Source of the DNA: Zasmidium citrigriseum
Taxonomy: Eukaryota; Ascomycota; Dothideomycetes; Mycosphaerellales; Mycosphaerellaceae
DNA length: 64,000 nt
Assembly: GCA_002786025.1 (NCBI GenBank)
Contig: NHNW01000007.1
Coordinates: forward strand, 558,001 to 622,000
Reading direction: 5' to 3'
The notes beneath the pieces are model-generated. The model searched no databases, was not told the origin of the DNA, and was given only the letters and a program-made list of their open reading frames with translations. The stretch's first letter is position 1; every line of letters starts with the position of its first letter. A program made the translations under genes and the position numbers. Of this stretch, positions 42,954 through 54,394 are shown in pieces.

Positions 42954-44111
42954 ATGGCTTCTTCTTCTGAGACGGGACCGGTGCTGTTTGAGGTGCCTAT
43001 TGTTAGGCCGAAGGATATGGTATGTTAAGACAACAATACTAGAGAGCTCGCAGCTCTTCCACTCTCGCTCTGCCCATCCATTTCCCACGGCACAGTCGGA
43101 ACAGAACATCTCGTCTTCCATGTCCTATTCCCAAGACCCTTCCACTTATTAAAGGATTTCCAATCACTACCTTTCCCATCTACTACATACGTCGCCTCGC
43201 TCTCCGTCATCACTACACATTCCGTCCAAAGCTATACCTGAGTCCTGACTGACCTCAACAGATCGGCACAACCGGCACCGGCACCATCGTCTGCACGCAA
43301 CCCAAAGACTCCATCTACCTCCTCACCTTCTCCAACCCGCCCGACAACCGTCTCGTGACGCCCTTCTGTCAGGCTATGATCCTCGCGCTGGATATTCTGG
43401 AGCATCGCTACCCGAGAGGTGTGGTTGTTACGACGTCTGCTATTTCGAAGTTTTATTCCAACGGCATGGATATCGACCACGCGATCTGGACGGGCGGCTA
43501 TATGCAGAAGTCTTTGTATGCGATGTGGAAGAAGATTTTGACGTATTCGAGGCCGACGGTGGCGTTGATTAATGGGCATGCTTTTGCGGGGGGGTTTATG
43601 ACTGCGATGATGCATGATGTGAGTCCTTGCCAGCGTCCTCGACGATTGCAGCCTTGTGATACTGATTTTATTCTAGTACCGCGTAATGAACCCCCACAAA
43701 GGCTACCTCTGCCTCAACGAAGTCGAGCTCGGCGCCCCTCTCCGCCCGCCTATGACAGCCGTCTTCCGAATGAAACTCCCCGCGCACACCCTGCGCAAAC
43801 TTGTCCTCGAAGCCTACCGTTTCAAAGCCCTCGAAGCGCTCAAAGAGGGTCTTGTCGATTCCCTTGGCGGTCTTCCTGAGACGCTGGCGCTGATTGAGGA
43901 ATTGCAGCTTGTGAAGAAGAGTCAACCTGGTGCGACGGGGCAGAGTGTGTTGAGTGAGTTGAAGGAGGAGATGTGGAGGGAGACTATTGGGTTGTTGGAG
44001 GAGTGGGCGGAGGAGAATTTGAGGGATGAGAGGATTGCCCAGAGGAGGGGGAGGGAGAAGGCGGAGGGGCGGAGGAGGGTTGAGGAGTGGGAGGCTAAGG
44101 CGAAGCTGTGA
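42954..44111 (+). CDS. Enoyl-CoA hydratase/isomerase family protein, peroxisomal (PTS1 AKL)
   Basis: Three exons: 42954-43019, 43262-43618 and 43677-44111; introns of 242 bp (longest in the window) and 58 bp; 285 residues. The crotonase fold is clear: IYLLTFSNPPDNRLVTPF near the start, SKFYSNGMDI (CoA/oxyanion loop 1), RPTVALINGHAFAGGFMTAM (second oxyanion segment), NEVELGAPLRPP and GLVDSLGG. The last three residues are AKL, a PTS1 peroxisomal signal of the (S/A/C)(K/R)(L) type. The protein resembles fungal delta3-delta2-enoyl-CoA isomerases (ECI), which act in beta-oxidation of unsaturated fatty acids, but hydratase versus isomerase activity cannot be fixed by eye. The C-terminal 60 residues form a charged helix (EEWAEENLRDERIAQRR) longer than in the minimal fold. 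Confidence 0.9.
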
Positions 44112-44627
44112 TTTGGCGGTGGGAGGGTTGGTATGTGTGGGTGTCTTGGTTCTTTATTGTGGATTTATGTGTTTGCTGACGGTCTGTTTGTTTAGGGCTT
44201 GAGGAAAAAGAAGAATATATCGATCTTTCCAAGCTCAGCTTTTTTACCTAGGGCATGGCATTGCTTTCGGAGAAACAGTACACTGCATACTACTTTCACC
44301 TGGATTTATAACCTGTCTGTACATGAGCAGCCTACAGCACATGGAAGCTTGGTAAGTGAACATCGGCCTCGAGCATAGACCGCGCACGGGCCACACACGA
44401 GCGTGCTCGTGAATATACGCCCCAGCGACTCGTGATGCGCCTCGTCGCAGCCCTTCCTCCGGGGTATAAATACGCGCTTATCCTCTGGAACTTCCGACTC
44501 TTTCCTCCAACACTTCCAATCAACAAGTCTCTGCCACGAATACTCTCGACACCAACCCTCGACCCCATCAAAACCCTCTTACTCCATTTCAAACTCCTCC
44601 CTCGACAAAATACTCAATACCGCAACC
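44112..44627. other. Intergenic; 3' region of the hydratase gene and promoter of the BTB gene
   Basis: About 515 bp containing the TATA element at 44465 and a CT-rich pyrimidine leader before the BTB start codon. Confidence 0.55.
44465..44472 (+). promoter_or_regulatory. TATA box of the BTB gene
   Basis: TATAAATA in a GC-rich surround (GGGG before, CGCGC after), 156 bp upstream of the BTB start codon and followed by a pyrimidine-rich leader, the classical arrangement for a strong fungal promoter. Confidence 0.65.
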
Positions 44628-45502
44628 ATGGTCAACTACCCCGGCGACGCTCTCAAGAAGGGCGCCAAAGAGTAAGTCGCAAACCTCTGAACGACTCGAG
44701 GCCGTTCCAACTAACTCGACCAGACTCCTCGAGACCGGCATTTTCTCCGATCTGACCATCAAGGCCGGCGGTCGAGAGTTCAAAGTCCACAAGGCGATCT
44801 TGTACCCGCAATCCAACTACTTCCGCAAGTTACTCGGTCCGAACTTTCAGGTAAGTTCCTCCCTCGAGTCATGAGTTTTGGTGCAAGTGTTGACGTATCC
44901 TCCAGGAGGCCAACACCAACGAGATTACCCTCCCAGAAGATGGCAACGTCATCCAGGCCCTCATCTTCCACCTCTACCATTTTGGCTGGGATACGAGTGC
45001 CCGTGGAACGACCTCGGACGCCGTGTTCTGTGTGCACGTCTACCAGGTCGCGGATAAGGTGAGCACGAGAAGCCAATATTTACTATACTCGACTGACTCT
45101 GTCCACTAGTACGACGTCCCTTCCCTCCGCCAGCTGGCCGCGACCCGCTTCCGCGACTCCCTCGACCCCGTCAACGCCGTCCCCGACTTCGTCGACGCCA
45201 TCTACGCCGTCGACGACTGCTGCAACCCCAGCGATCGTACGCTTTGGGATGCCATTCTTCCGATGATCATCGAGAACATGGCTCACTTGCTCAAGTTCGA
45301 GGAGTTCAAGGCGCTGATTCGCGAGAAGGATGAGCTGAATTTCCATCTTCTTGCCATGCGCTTTGATGGCGCTGGCATGGGTGAGGTTGAGGAGGGAGGT
45401 GATGAGGGTGACGGTTTTGGTGGTGGGCGGCGACTTGGTGGTACGGGTGGACGTGATGATCGGGGTGGTCGTGGGGGTGGGCATATGTCGGGTGGTTGGT
45501 GA
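44628..45502 (+). CDS. BTB/POZ domain protein with a Gly/Arg-rich tail
   Basis: Four exons: 44628-44671, 44724-44850, 44906-45058 and 45110-45502; introns 51-55 bp; 238 residues; start in ACCATGG context. The BTB fold covers residues about 15-120: LLETGIFSDLTIKAGGREFK, VHKAILYPQSNYFRKLLG, EITLPEDGNVIQALIFHLYH and FCVHVYQVADKYDVPSLRQL. A helical BACK-like stretch follows. The last 40 residues are GGGRRLGGTGGRDDRGGRGG-type RGG repeats, often RNA-binding or methylated. Many filamentous fungi carry large families of such BTB proteins. It could act as a Cullin-3 adaptor, but no substrate domain other than the RGG tail is visible. Confidence 0.9.
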
Positions 45503-45897
45503 TGGTCTCGATCTGCTTTTTGGTCGAGAAAGTGTTGATGACTACATCGAGCCCAGAGTGTGATTTTGGTCTCTCCTGAAGCGAATTCAGAGGAGACATG
45601 CCCCCAAGAGCTCGTTGACTGCATCGAGCAGTCATACGCTCCCTCTGAAGAGATGACGCTAGCGAACATATGGTTCTGACTGAATCGAATTCGCAGTAGG
45701 GATGGTCAGAAACGCGAACCTAGACAAACACTGTATGTACTATCCTCTTTGTTTGCATGGCAACATTGTTCTTGTTTACTGGTACAGTTTGCATGGGTAT
45801 CATCAACGATCGCTACGAGAAAGCCGTCCAAAAGCCCCGCGCCCATGCAGGACCCCAGCCAACGACCGATTTTGCCATCCATCCACCACCTTGCGCT
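45503..45897. other. Convergent intergenic region, no gene seen
   Basis: About 395 bp between the converging BTB and Zn2Cys6 genes; holds their 3' ends. Confidence 0.5.
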
Positions 45898-48073
45898 TCA
45901 CGTCCCAAAACTCTGCAGTAGCGATGCGAATTTCTCATCCTCCAAATCCAACCCCATGCCCATTCCAAACAACCCGTCTCCGCCCGCAAGATCCCCCTCC
46001 TGCATGGGCGAGTCCCTCAATGCAGGATCCAGCAGCATCCCATCATCAGCCTCACTCCCTGGGACGGAATCCACAGGTCCCGGCACGGCTGTGATGCTTG
46101 CCGCTCCCCTGAGCGGATGAATCATCTCGAACCCCGATAGCTTGACGACTTTATCCCATATTGGCATGGGCACATCGGTGCCGCATGCGCGGAGTGGGAA
46201 GACGACTTGGACGGCGCCGGAGACGGGGTCGGGACCGTCGAGGAGGTAGTCGAGGGAGCGGTAGATTTCGGAGGTCAGTGTTGTGCGGGTTGTTGAGGGG
46301 CTGATGGTATGCAATGGGGACTGTGAGGATGTTGTTGGTTGGGGGAAAGACGAGAGGGCCAGGGCTATGGCGTCCGAACCTAGCCATACGGTCATTTCGT
46401 CCAGGAGGTGCAGTAGTGTGCCGTAGAAGAAGACTGTTTCTCGGGCGCGGCGGAGGTTGGAATGCCAGTAGACCATCGTCATTTGTGACAGCTGCTCTGG
46501 AGGGAAGCACTGTAAATTCGAGCCATCTATTGCTGGGATCTCAGTCACGGCGTCGGGAAAGTCTGCTTCCCAGCTTTGACGCCAAGTAAGTAGGTCATGG
46601 AAGGCCGTGATCAGGTTCTGAATGTGGGCTTTGATCGCGAGGGAGTTGTTGTCAGAGGGGGAGGCACAACAGAGGGTGTCGCCATCTTCGAGGAGGCCTG
46701 GGAGGTCGGCGAAGGTGTCTTTGAGACGTTGGATGTGGTTTTTGGGTTGAGTCGAGGTGCCCTTCCAGGGAACTGTTTTCCACTCTGGGGAGGAGAGAAA
46801 GGTTCGGCGGCGTTGGAGGAGGGCTTGGTATATCTGGAGAGTCTTTGTTAGGACCGAAAGTTCAAGTAGTGAGGACGGTGATGCTCACAATCTTGAATCG
46901 ACATATGATGAAGAGGCTGTGGTACAGTCAGCCTTGCGGTCAACTAGGCTGTTTCAGATTGCATACGATTTTGCGGCTCCACTTTGGAAGCTCTCGGGTC
47001 CTCTGAGCTCGACTAGATGGGCCATTCCTGCGGCATGAAACGACCAACCATCTGTGTGCGTTGCCGAAGTCATCTGTGTGGGGGCTGCATCAGCAGTGTC
47101 CGCAAAGGGATGTCCGGAGTCACTTACCTCGTAGTAATAGAAGATGACGATAGCCGCAAGATTGTTCAAGTCGTCCTTGCATTCATCTCGGGTAAGGTTG
47201 TCATGTAGTAAGTTGATGGCTCGGCTGTACTGTGCTGCTGCTGCGTCTTTCTGGGTACCGTACTCTCCTTCTCGTTGCTCAGTCACTGACTCTGATTGGA
47301 ATAAGGAGTTACTTACTCGCAGATAACGATTGAGCAAGCGCGAGAATAGCATCTCGTCCAACTGAAGTCTTATTGTTCTGCATCACGGCGTCGATCCATG
47401 GCCGTACATTCTCGCAGTGCTACCAACCATTAGTGAGCTCAATGCACATCCGGGAATCTCCCGTGGCTCCACATACCTGTTTACTGAATAGCCTTTGTAG
47501 AATATGGCAGTCCCATAGGCCCAATTGTACATTCTACTTTCATTAGCACTGGCCCAAAAGGGTAATAGTCTGCAACATACACTTTTGAATGAGGCATAGC
47601 TTGCGAACGGATGAGGGGGCTGCATCACATCGTTCTCGAAGACGAATTCATATTGATGTCCACCTTCCAGCTTGACCCAATCGATCTCGCTCGCATCGTG
47701 ATCTGAGAAGCTGTCGAAGACTGCAGGTAGGTCAGGATACGTCTTGTTCCGTGCCTCCGGGACGAGATAGGCATACAGGTGTTGACGAAGGACCGGTAAG
47801 GCTCATAGCCTTCGCAAGTCTTTCCCTATACAGCAGACATATCAGCCAAGAACAGAAGGTGCGGTACATTCGCTCGCTTGTGTTTCGACTTACCCCTTTG
47901 TAGCACCGCTTGCAGTGAGGTGTTCTCAAATCTGTGGATTCCCACGTGTCAGTCCATGCTTCTTTCTTCCTCATCTCGCTTGAGGACATGTAAGACGTGG
48001 AATCCATACCGCACTTCACTCGTCTCCGCCTGCAGGTGATGCACCCCTGCGACCTGCCCGGCACCCCAACCAT
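45898..48073 (-). CDS. Zn2Cys6 transcription factor with Fungal_trans_2-type regulatory domain, ten exons
   Basis: Exons on the minus strand: 48073-48010, 47931-47894, 47825-47777, 47720-47581, 47533-47477, 47419-47317, 47267-47128, 47073-46967, 46916-46889 and 46833-45898; 553 residues. The zinc cluster is spread over exons 1-3: CITCRRRRVKC in exon 1, PHCKRC in exon 2 and TCEGYEPYRSFVN in exon 3, the canonical MVGVPGRS...FVN start of this family. The regulatory domain shows LGLWDCHILQRLF, NLAAIVIFYYYE and WSFHAAGMAHLVELRGPESF. Introns 46-83 bp with clear donors; the last acceptors are well supported, and the exon 6/7 junction (GTAAGT..GAGAAG) is the least certain. It may be the left-hand regulator of the adjacent cluster or an unrelated neighbour. 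Confidence 0.88.
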
Positions 48074-49739
48074 CTCCTAATACTAGCCGGGTGAAGTGAA
48101 TGGATAAAAGCTTGGCCACTTTGGCGTCAGCCTCGGCGAGCGTGTTGCGGGATATTACTGCGTTCGTCGCATCCGTTGTTGAGGCATCGTAGCAACGAAA
48201 ATTGAGCACATATAGCATCGAATGTGCCATGCTTGGGTCGTGGTGTAGTAACGTGATCTGAAAGACGTGAGGTTAGCTTTGCGAGCTCAGATCGGCGAAG
48301 GATTCCCCCAAAAGCTTGCAGACGCACCTTAATCATCCTGCTTTTTCAGCTCGAGAGGAGCGTATACGGGTTTGCTCCGACCTGGTTCTTCTTCCTCAAG
48401 CTTGAATGCCAGAAGCCACGCAAGCCCGGCGCCGAATTGCCATCGAGCCTTCCGCGTCACCTGCGTCATCCCTTCCTTCTTTTCACTTCTCATTCGCGGG
48501 CAAGAATACATCCGCTACATCGGCCCTTTCCGCGTCTGTCGAGCATGTTAGGTCTTTCGGGTCGTCGTTGAGATGGCGGCCGAATCTTTGACGCCGTTAA
48601 TACCGACCGCATCGCAAGGCTTTGAGCCCTGTCTGTACGCTGGGAAGGATCCGACCATTACTAACGAGCTTCATTGCGCATGTCAGCTACCGTTTAGACA
48701 CCACGCATCACTGGTTCTTTTACGGTATGCACAACGCAATGCAATACTAAGGATGTCGAGACGTCACTTGTCACGGTTCGAGATGATAGAGCACAAGAAC
48801 CACAGATGTTGAGAAGAACAGAGGATCCGAGATTTCCGACTTGCAGACAAGACTTTTTGCGATCTTGTAACATTGTCCTTTCAGGATCGACAGACATCAT
48901 GAGGAAGAAGGAGGAGGACTTCAAGGTGTGGTCGACCACGAGACACAAGCCCTGAGGAGCAGGATTCTGCAGACCACCCGAGGTCTTATAGGGCTCTCCC
49001 GGTGGCACTCACGGTACAAGCTGCCGATTCACGGACTTTCGCACCTTTCCACGGTACCTGAGAAGCGGCCAGTATCTACAACTTCCAAACCTCATGATCG
49101 GATGGCTCCAAACTTCGAACGATGCCATTCGAGTCTCGCAGCATCCGGATTACAACACATGCCGGCGAGCCTCCAACAAGACTAAATCTTGAGCACCGGA
49201 TCCGGACCGACATACGAGAACCTCGGCGCAACAATTGTCCCATCGAACGGTAGTAAACTCATATCTCCACGAGGATCGGCCCACAAGGCTACTCTCTCCG
49301 GCCTCAAGTATCTGCCTGAACGATGCCGGGTCGAAACCCTTGTGGATATTTCAATCCTTCCCTCGCTCTCTGCATAAGGTTAGGGCGATATTGGATTTCC
49401 ACGTGAGGATGACGCCCTGCATTGGCGTCTTTAGGGCCTAGCAGTCAAGTGGAGCCATCCTTCTTCCATCCATATGAAGAATACGCGCTGCGCGGATCTC
49501 GGGGCCTATTTGACCTACTAATGTTGGCTTTGTCAAAAGCTTCTAGTGGACATCTAATACTTTGTGTTGCATCGTATCCTCTCTTTTGGCAATGCCGTTT
49601 GGGCTGAATTGTCATGCCGACTACACCAGACGATCTTGCCTTCCATTAGCAATGTTGAGAGACCAGACTTATACGAATAGAACACGATAACATCACGCAA
49701 TGTTCTTCAAGGTAGCCCTAGGAAGTTACGACAACCACA
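48074..49739. other. Intergenic, about 1.7 kb, no gene supported
   Basis: Lower apparent coding density than elsewhere: only short frames of 60-100 codons, none with motifs or plausible exon chains. It may mark the left border of the biosynthetic cluster. Confidence 0.5.
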
Positions 49740-50873
49740 CTATCCGTCTGCAATGACCGATGCCTCCCCTTCCTTCTCCTGACTCTGGCCCCTGTCCTTC
49801 TCCAACGCACTACGAACTCGAGGCAGCACATACCTACCATAATCAATGGCATCGTTAAGATTATCATACCCCCGAATCGAAATCAACTCGCAACCAAGAC
49901 GGACATAATCCAGAATCGACTCCGCAACAGTCTCATACGAGCCCACCAAAGCCGTCGACGCACCCCGGGCATTTGTTGCAGTCACCGTCGAATACCAAAG
50001 CGCCCGATCATGAACCTCTCCTCTCGCCGCAATGTCAAGCAACCGCTGTGATCCAACATTCTGCGGCGGCGGAGCACTGGCAGGTACTCTCCCCAACCCA
50101 TTCGCTCGATGCCGCTGAAGAGAGTCAAGTGTGCGATGAGCCTTCTCCCAAGCCAACTCATCGGTTTCCGCAACAATGGGCCTGAACGTCACCCAAATAC
50201 GCGGACGATCACTCGCCGGACGCCCGGCCTTTTCGGCCTCAGCATAAATGCGATCGATCTGCTCTTTCGTCTCTTTGAGAGGTTCGCCCCATAGACCGAA
50301 AATGTCCGCCAACGCTCCGCCGATGCGATACGCCTCGTCTGACGAGCCGCCCACTGAGACGGGGATTGTACCGTTGACTGGACGGACACGGTTGCTGAAC
50401 TGCTTAAATTGGTAGTGTTTGCCGTCCCAGTCGAAGGGTTCGGGGGATTCCCAGGCTCGACGCAGGATACGGATGTATTCTTCCAATCGCTCGTAACGTT
50501 CAGCCTTGTTCAAGAAGTCGCCCTCCTTTGCTTGCTCGGCGTCTGAGCCTCCCGCGATGAAGTGAACGACTGCTCGACCCTTGCTGAGCTGGTCTAATGT
50601 CGCCAGAGCCTTTGCTGCGACGGTCGGGTACAAGGTGTTTGGACGAAGAGCGATAATGACTTTCAAGTTCTTCGTGGCTGCGGCTATCGTTGCTCCTGTT
50701 GTGAATGGATCGAAGCCTCCGGAGTCGTAAGGCTGGAGAGTATAATTGAAGCCGTAGTCATCGAGGTTGCGAGCATAGCGAACGAGATAGTCGGGATCGA
50801 CCCCTGCCCCTGGTATTGGCTCGAGCTCGGTTGAAGAGTTGGGGAACGCAAGGCTGATGAACTCTGTCGGCAT
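49740..50873 (-). CDS. FMN-dependent alkanesulfonate monooxygenase-like protein (SsuD/luciferase family)
   Basis: Single-exon gene of 377 residues, close to bacterial SsuD (about 380). The start is MPTEFISLAFPN at 50873; the frame extends upstream only by 26 codons. Typical bacterial-luciferase-family TIM-barrel segments: YLVRYARNLDDYGFNYTL, NLKVIIALRPNTLYPTVAA, KALATLDQLSKGRAVVHFIA, GGSDAEQAKEGDFL, NGTIPVSVGGSSDEAYRIGG and ALVGSYETVAESILDYVRLG. SsuD uses reduced FMN from a separate reductase to release sulfite from alkanesulfonates; relatives include monooxygenases in secondary pathways. No paired flavin reductase or transporter is adjacent, so assimilation of sulfonates and tailoring of the neighbouring PKS-NRPS product are both open. 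Confidence 0.9.
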   Translation of the reverse strand: MPTEFISLAFPNSSTELEPIPGAGVDPDYLVRYARNLDDYGFNYTLQPYDSGGFDPFTTGATIAAATKNLKVIIALRPNTLYPTVAAKALATLDQLSKGRAVVHFIAGGSDAEQAKEGDFLNKAERYERLEEYIRILRRAWESPEPFDWDGKHYQFKQFSNRVRPVNGTIPVSVGGSSDEAYRIGGALADIFGLWGEPLKETKEQIDRIYAEAEKAGRPASDRPRIWVTFRPIVAETDELAWEKAHRTLDSLQRHRANGLGRVPASAPPPQNVGSQRLLDIAARGEVHDRALWYSTVTATNARGASTALVGSYETVAESILDYVRLGCELISIRGYDNLNDAIDYGRYVLPRVRSALEKDRGQSQEKEGEASVIADG

Positions 50874-51233
50874 TGTAGACGCTGACTGCAAAGCCTCGCA
50901 ACGACAAGCAGAAAGTAAGTCTAGTGTAAGTTTAAAAGTATGTTGTTGCACGATGTTGTTATATGCAATTGCGAGGTGGAGCTGTGAAGCATTGCAACAG
51001 CTTGATCCATAATCACGCCTTATCGCGAATGCTTGCCAGTACAGCCGATGTCGGTTTCAAGAATATGACCATCGGCTCGTCGCTCTGAGATGTCAAGCAA
51101 AAGTGTGCCAGCATCGATTAGATGGGAGAAGGACTTTTTCCGATCTTTCTCTATTTCGATGGATTCAAGCGCTTTTGTCAGGCATCTTTCCAACGCACAA
51201 TGCCTGCTTATGTTTCGATGTACCTCCCTCCGA
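50874..51233. other. Intergenic, no gene seen
   Basis: About 360 bp between two minus-strand genes of the putative cluster. Confidence 0.5.
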
Positions 51234-51707
51234 TCAGACTTGAGCATGCTTCTTCTTCACCGTCTCATTGAAAGCCACAGCACTATAAGTATCAAGAAAC
51301 TCCAAAACCCCCTCAACCTTTTCTCCATCCTCGCTCAATTTCAACATCCACATGAACTCCATCGGCCACTCCTGCACCTCATCTCCAACCGACACAGTCC
51401 AGACGTGTGAGCTGTGCACCGTCGAAGTTCTCTTATGGACGTCCACCATTACATCATTGATCTCAATCGACATGTCTTGGAACTTTCCCAGAGTGTGACT
51501 TAATGCTTTTTCGTACTCCTCGTTGCTCTTGTTCTCGGCATTGTATTTCTTTGAGAATGCAGCGGGAGCCATACGACGTCGTGCGGAGGGAGTCAGATCT
51601 CGAGATAAGATGGAAGTGTCTTGGGCTTTGAAGGCGTCGAGATGGCTGAGGACCATCGCTTTGGAAGTTGCTGCCATGCGGTCGTAGAGCTCCATTGTGC
51701 CGGTCAT
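51234..51707 (-). CDS. SnoaL/NTF2-like small protein
   Basis: Single-exon gene of 157 residues; the start MTGTMELYDRMAATSK is the first ATG in frame. Pattern of an alpha+beta cone (NTF2-like) fold: an N-terminal helix (MAATSKAMVLSHLDAFKAQD), a loop with SRDLTPSARRRMAP, a second helix (NKSNEEYEKALSHTLGKF), then strands DMSIEINDVMVDVHKRT, STVHSSHVWTVSVGDE, WPMEFMWMLKLSEDG and KVEGVLEFLDTYSAVAF. This arrangement recurs in SnoaL-type cyclases, dehydratases and ketosteroid-isomerase-like proteins that are common in fungal polyketide clusters. No catalytic residue can be assigned confidently. The position between the monooxygenase and the regulator next to the PKS-NRPS suggests a tailoring or cyclisation role. 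Confidence 0.72.
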   Translation of the reverse strand: MTGTMELYDRMAATSKAMVLSHLDAFKAQDTSILSRDLTPSARRRMAPAAFSKKYNAENKSNEEYEKALSHTLGKFQDMSIEINDVMVDVHKRTSTVHSSHVWTVSVGDEVQEWPMEFMWMLKLSEDGEKVEGVLEFLDTYSAVAFNETVKKKHAQV

Positions 51708-52079
51708 GTTCGTTTCCGTTAGCTGCACTGTGTGCACGCTGCAGCAGACTAGAACTGACGTCTGTTTCGGATTATGAGTGCAAGATTACCACAGTATTCT
51801 CAATGTTGAGTGACACGCCAGGCAAGCGGCTCGCCGACTATGCCAAGACTGTACGGAGCCCGAAATCACATGCTCTTGGCACCAGTCCGCTTCCAGCTGT
51901 GCTCCCGATTGCGTCACAGGTCTTGCTTTGAATGTTCCCGTAAAAGTCCCCGAGTCTATCGCCAAGTCCATTTGGAGGGTTAAATGGGGGAGTGTTACAC
52001 CTGGTATGCCTTGGTGCCTGTGAGAAGCTTTGAACAGCCCGCGATGGACCGCAATTGGGGATTCTTGCTTTGCTGTCCA
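51708..52079. other. Intergenic, no gene seen
   Basis: About 370 bp between the SnoaL-like gene and the end of the second regulator. Confidence 0.5.
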
Positions 52080-54394
52080 TCATATTTCCCCAAGGAAGCC
52101 ATCATAAGCTAGGAATGGATAGCTCTCCGGAATCTCCATCGAATACGATAATGAGTCCATCATGTCCATTGCTTCGGAAGTATACGGTGGTAACTGCGAG
52201 GTGAGGGCAGCGTTGGAGTCGAAGAGAGATGCGTCTTGCTCGACGCCCTGAGGTCCTGTATAAGCCATCGTCTCTGGTGCGTTGCGCTGCTCGGCAGGAA
52301 GATCGAGTTTCGTGTGTGATTTCCTGGAGATCTGGATGTTGCCAATTAGCGGTAGGTTGAGTTTCATAGTCAGAGATTCCTGTGCCTGAGGTCGCTGCAG
52401 TAAGGAGTCTAATGATCGAATAGCAGCTGCAGCCTGATGTGCAAAGCTTTTTGCCGAGTTGCCTGCTGCCGAGGCCATCGTGCTGACCACTTGATTGATG
52501 AGATTTCTTATGGCATCAATGTCAAAGCCCTGTGGTAGTCTTCCGGGATCAGATTTGTGCATCATCCTGTAGCTCGCTAGTTGTAGAAAGACGGCACTGG
52601 TGAATGCTTGCATATCGAGGACCTAGACACAGAATCGAGAGATTAGCCGATTCGTCATGTGTTGATTACATTCAACTGGTTGATGCACGTACCCAGCCAG
52701 CAAAGAATCCAGCGGCGGCGGCAGGCCTCAGTGTTAAGTATCGTCGAGCAAGTTCCTGGCAAGCATTAAGACAAGTGATGAGATTGAAAGCGAACTGTTC
52801 GCTCTGCCCATCATATGCCAGAGCCAGCCGAAGGTGGATACGGATGGTGTAGTACTGATGGCAGTACTGCATCATAGCATCCATTGTGAAATGAGCCGTT
52901 GGTCGCATGCTCCACCAGTCGTTCCCTGCAGAGGTTGCAAGTGATCGAAGCTCGTGATCAACACACATCACTGCATTGAACAGCTCTGACAACGGCTTTC
53001 GCGCCGAGATCATGCCGTCAAGCTCGAGCACCTGCCTAGCAATATCTGCAAGGCCGTAGAGGTAAGACAGTGTATTTACATGGCCTTCAGAATCGATGAT
53101 TGGCGACTTCGGGAGAGGGTAGTTGGCTGTGGCGAGTGGCAACGACCAGAGCATTGATGAGAATCTGTCAATGGCGCAAATGGATGCCCAGGCTTGCGAT
53201 CGCCGTTGGAGACGATAGATCTCATCGCTGGAGTCTGAAGAGTCCATGGAGTCTTGCATCGAGCTCAAAGATGCCGCAGCTCGTGGCAAACCTAGTAGCT
53301 CCGCCAATGCGATGACCCGGCGAGATAGCAGCCACATCTTGGTGATCTTGACCCGACCAAGTTGTCTGTTGTGAGAAAGCAATATCAGCAATTGAATTGG
53401 TAAATCAGGCAATGGCGACGGAACATACAATCGTAGGAACAGCAAGGCTACCTCGATTCCCTCAAGAGTCCCTGCGGTGGTGTCGTCTCCAATGACAACC
53501 TGCTCAACGAGTTCGGAGACATTCTCAACGAACGTGGGGATATGCTGCATGCTTTGTGAGGTTGAAAAGTTGGCTGTCGACGGCGCATGCTGCACGGCGA
53601 GTGCAATGTGTAGTAGAAGATTGGAAAGTCCAACAATGCTAGCTTCCTGCTGTACTTCGTCATAGTGTGCAAGCATTGCTTCTGGAGTCTTGTGTGCGTT
53701 CACCATTGGGAGCAATGATGCATACAGCGGCAGCCATGAGGATGCATATTCCGTGATCGTGGTCATATCCGCTCGAGAAGGCATCAAAGCTTGCAAAGCT
53801 GCGCATTCCTGCGCCTTCTTCGGGCTTGAAGCGTGTTTGGGAGAGGCTGCATAGCTGGGGCCAAGCTGGCCGCCGGCAGTGTCGAGAACGCCATTGTCGA
53901 ACAGTTGCACAAGATGAATAGGTGCATTTGGAGGAGACAGGCTGTCTGAACCATCTGAATCTTCGTCGTCGTCGTTCTCGTTGTCGTCCCCACCAAATCC
54001 GTTGAAGTTGGAGACAACAGACCCTCTTCGAGAGGAGCCCTCAGCTGGAAGTGGTCCTGCAGATGCAGCAATGCCGTTCTGAGACTGCAGGCTCCGTACG
54101 GCGGCCCATAGAGACGTCTGGTTCCGCTCAAGGTTGGCCAGGCGAGCCCTGGTTGTGACTCGCACTGCATCCGGCTCCGGCGGCCGTGAACGCTGCGGCT
54201 CACAATTCAGACCCCTTTCTTTACAATACGTGCATCGCTGCGCCGTCTGCGAAGGCCAGTCGCAGCGAACTTTCCTTCTCCGACCTACTCAAGGTAAGCA
54301 TTCTGCGTAGATACAAGTCAGGAAACGTCGTACACTCGGCGCAGCTTTTGGCGTTCTTGCCCGGCCTTTTCGGCGGAGGCTCTGTCGACATCAT
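52080..54394 (-). CDS. Zn2Cys6 transcription factor, probable cluster regulator
   Basis: Exons 54394-54334, 54284-52693 and 52622-52080, with introns of 49 and 70 bp; 731 residues. Exon 1 ends inside the zinc cluster and the junction gives CAECRRRKVRCDWPS...RCTYCKERGLNCEP, a complete six-cysteine binuclear cluster. A short coiled-coil linker follows (LANLERNQTSLWAAVRSLQS), then an acidic run (DDNENDDDEDSDGSDS) that could be an activation domain, then the helical middle-homology region with LLLHIALAVQHAPS, WLLSRRVIALAELLGLPRA (residues about 250-560). The start MMSTEPPPKRPG was chosen as the ATG nearest the finger. It lies 530 bp from the 3' end of the PKS-NRPS and is the natural candidate for pathway-specific control. 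Confidence 0.9.

Noticed and set aside
47720..47830. Apparent frameshift between the zinc cluster and regulatory domain of the Zn2Cys6 gene
   Set aside because: A 56-bp intron (47721-47776) with a GTATGC donor, CTGAC branch point and CTGCAG acceptor joins the two frames exactly, so no lesion is needed.
48406..48591. 61-codon frame in the 48-49.7 kb gap as a small gene
   Set aside because: No signal peptide, motif or intron logic; composition typical of random GC-rich DNA.
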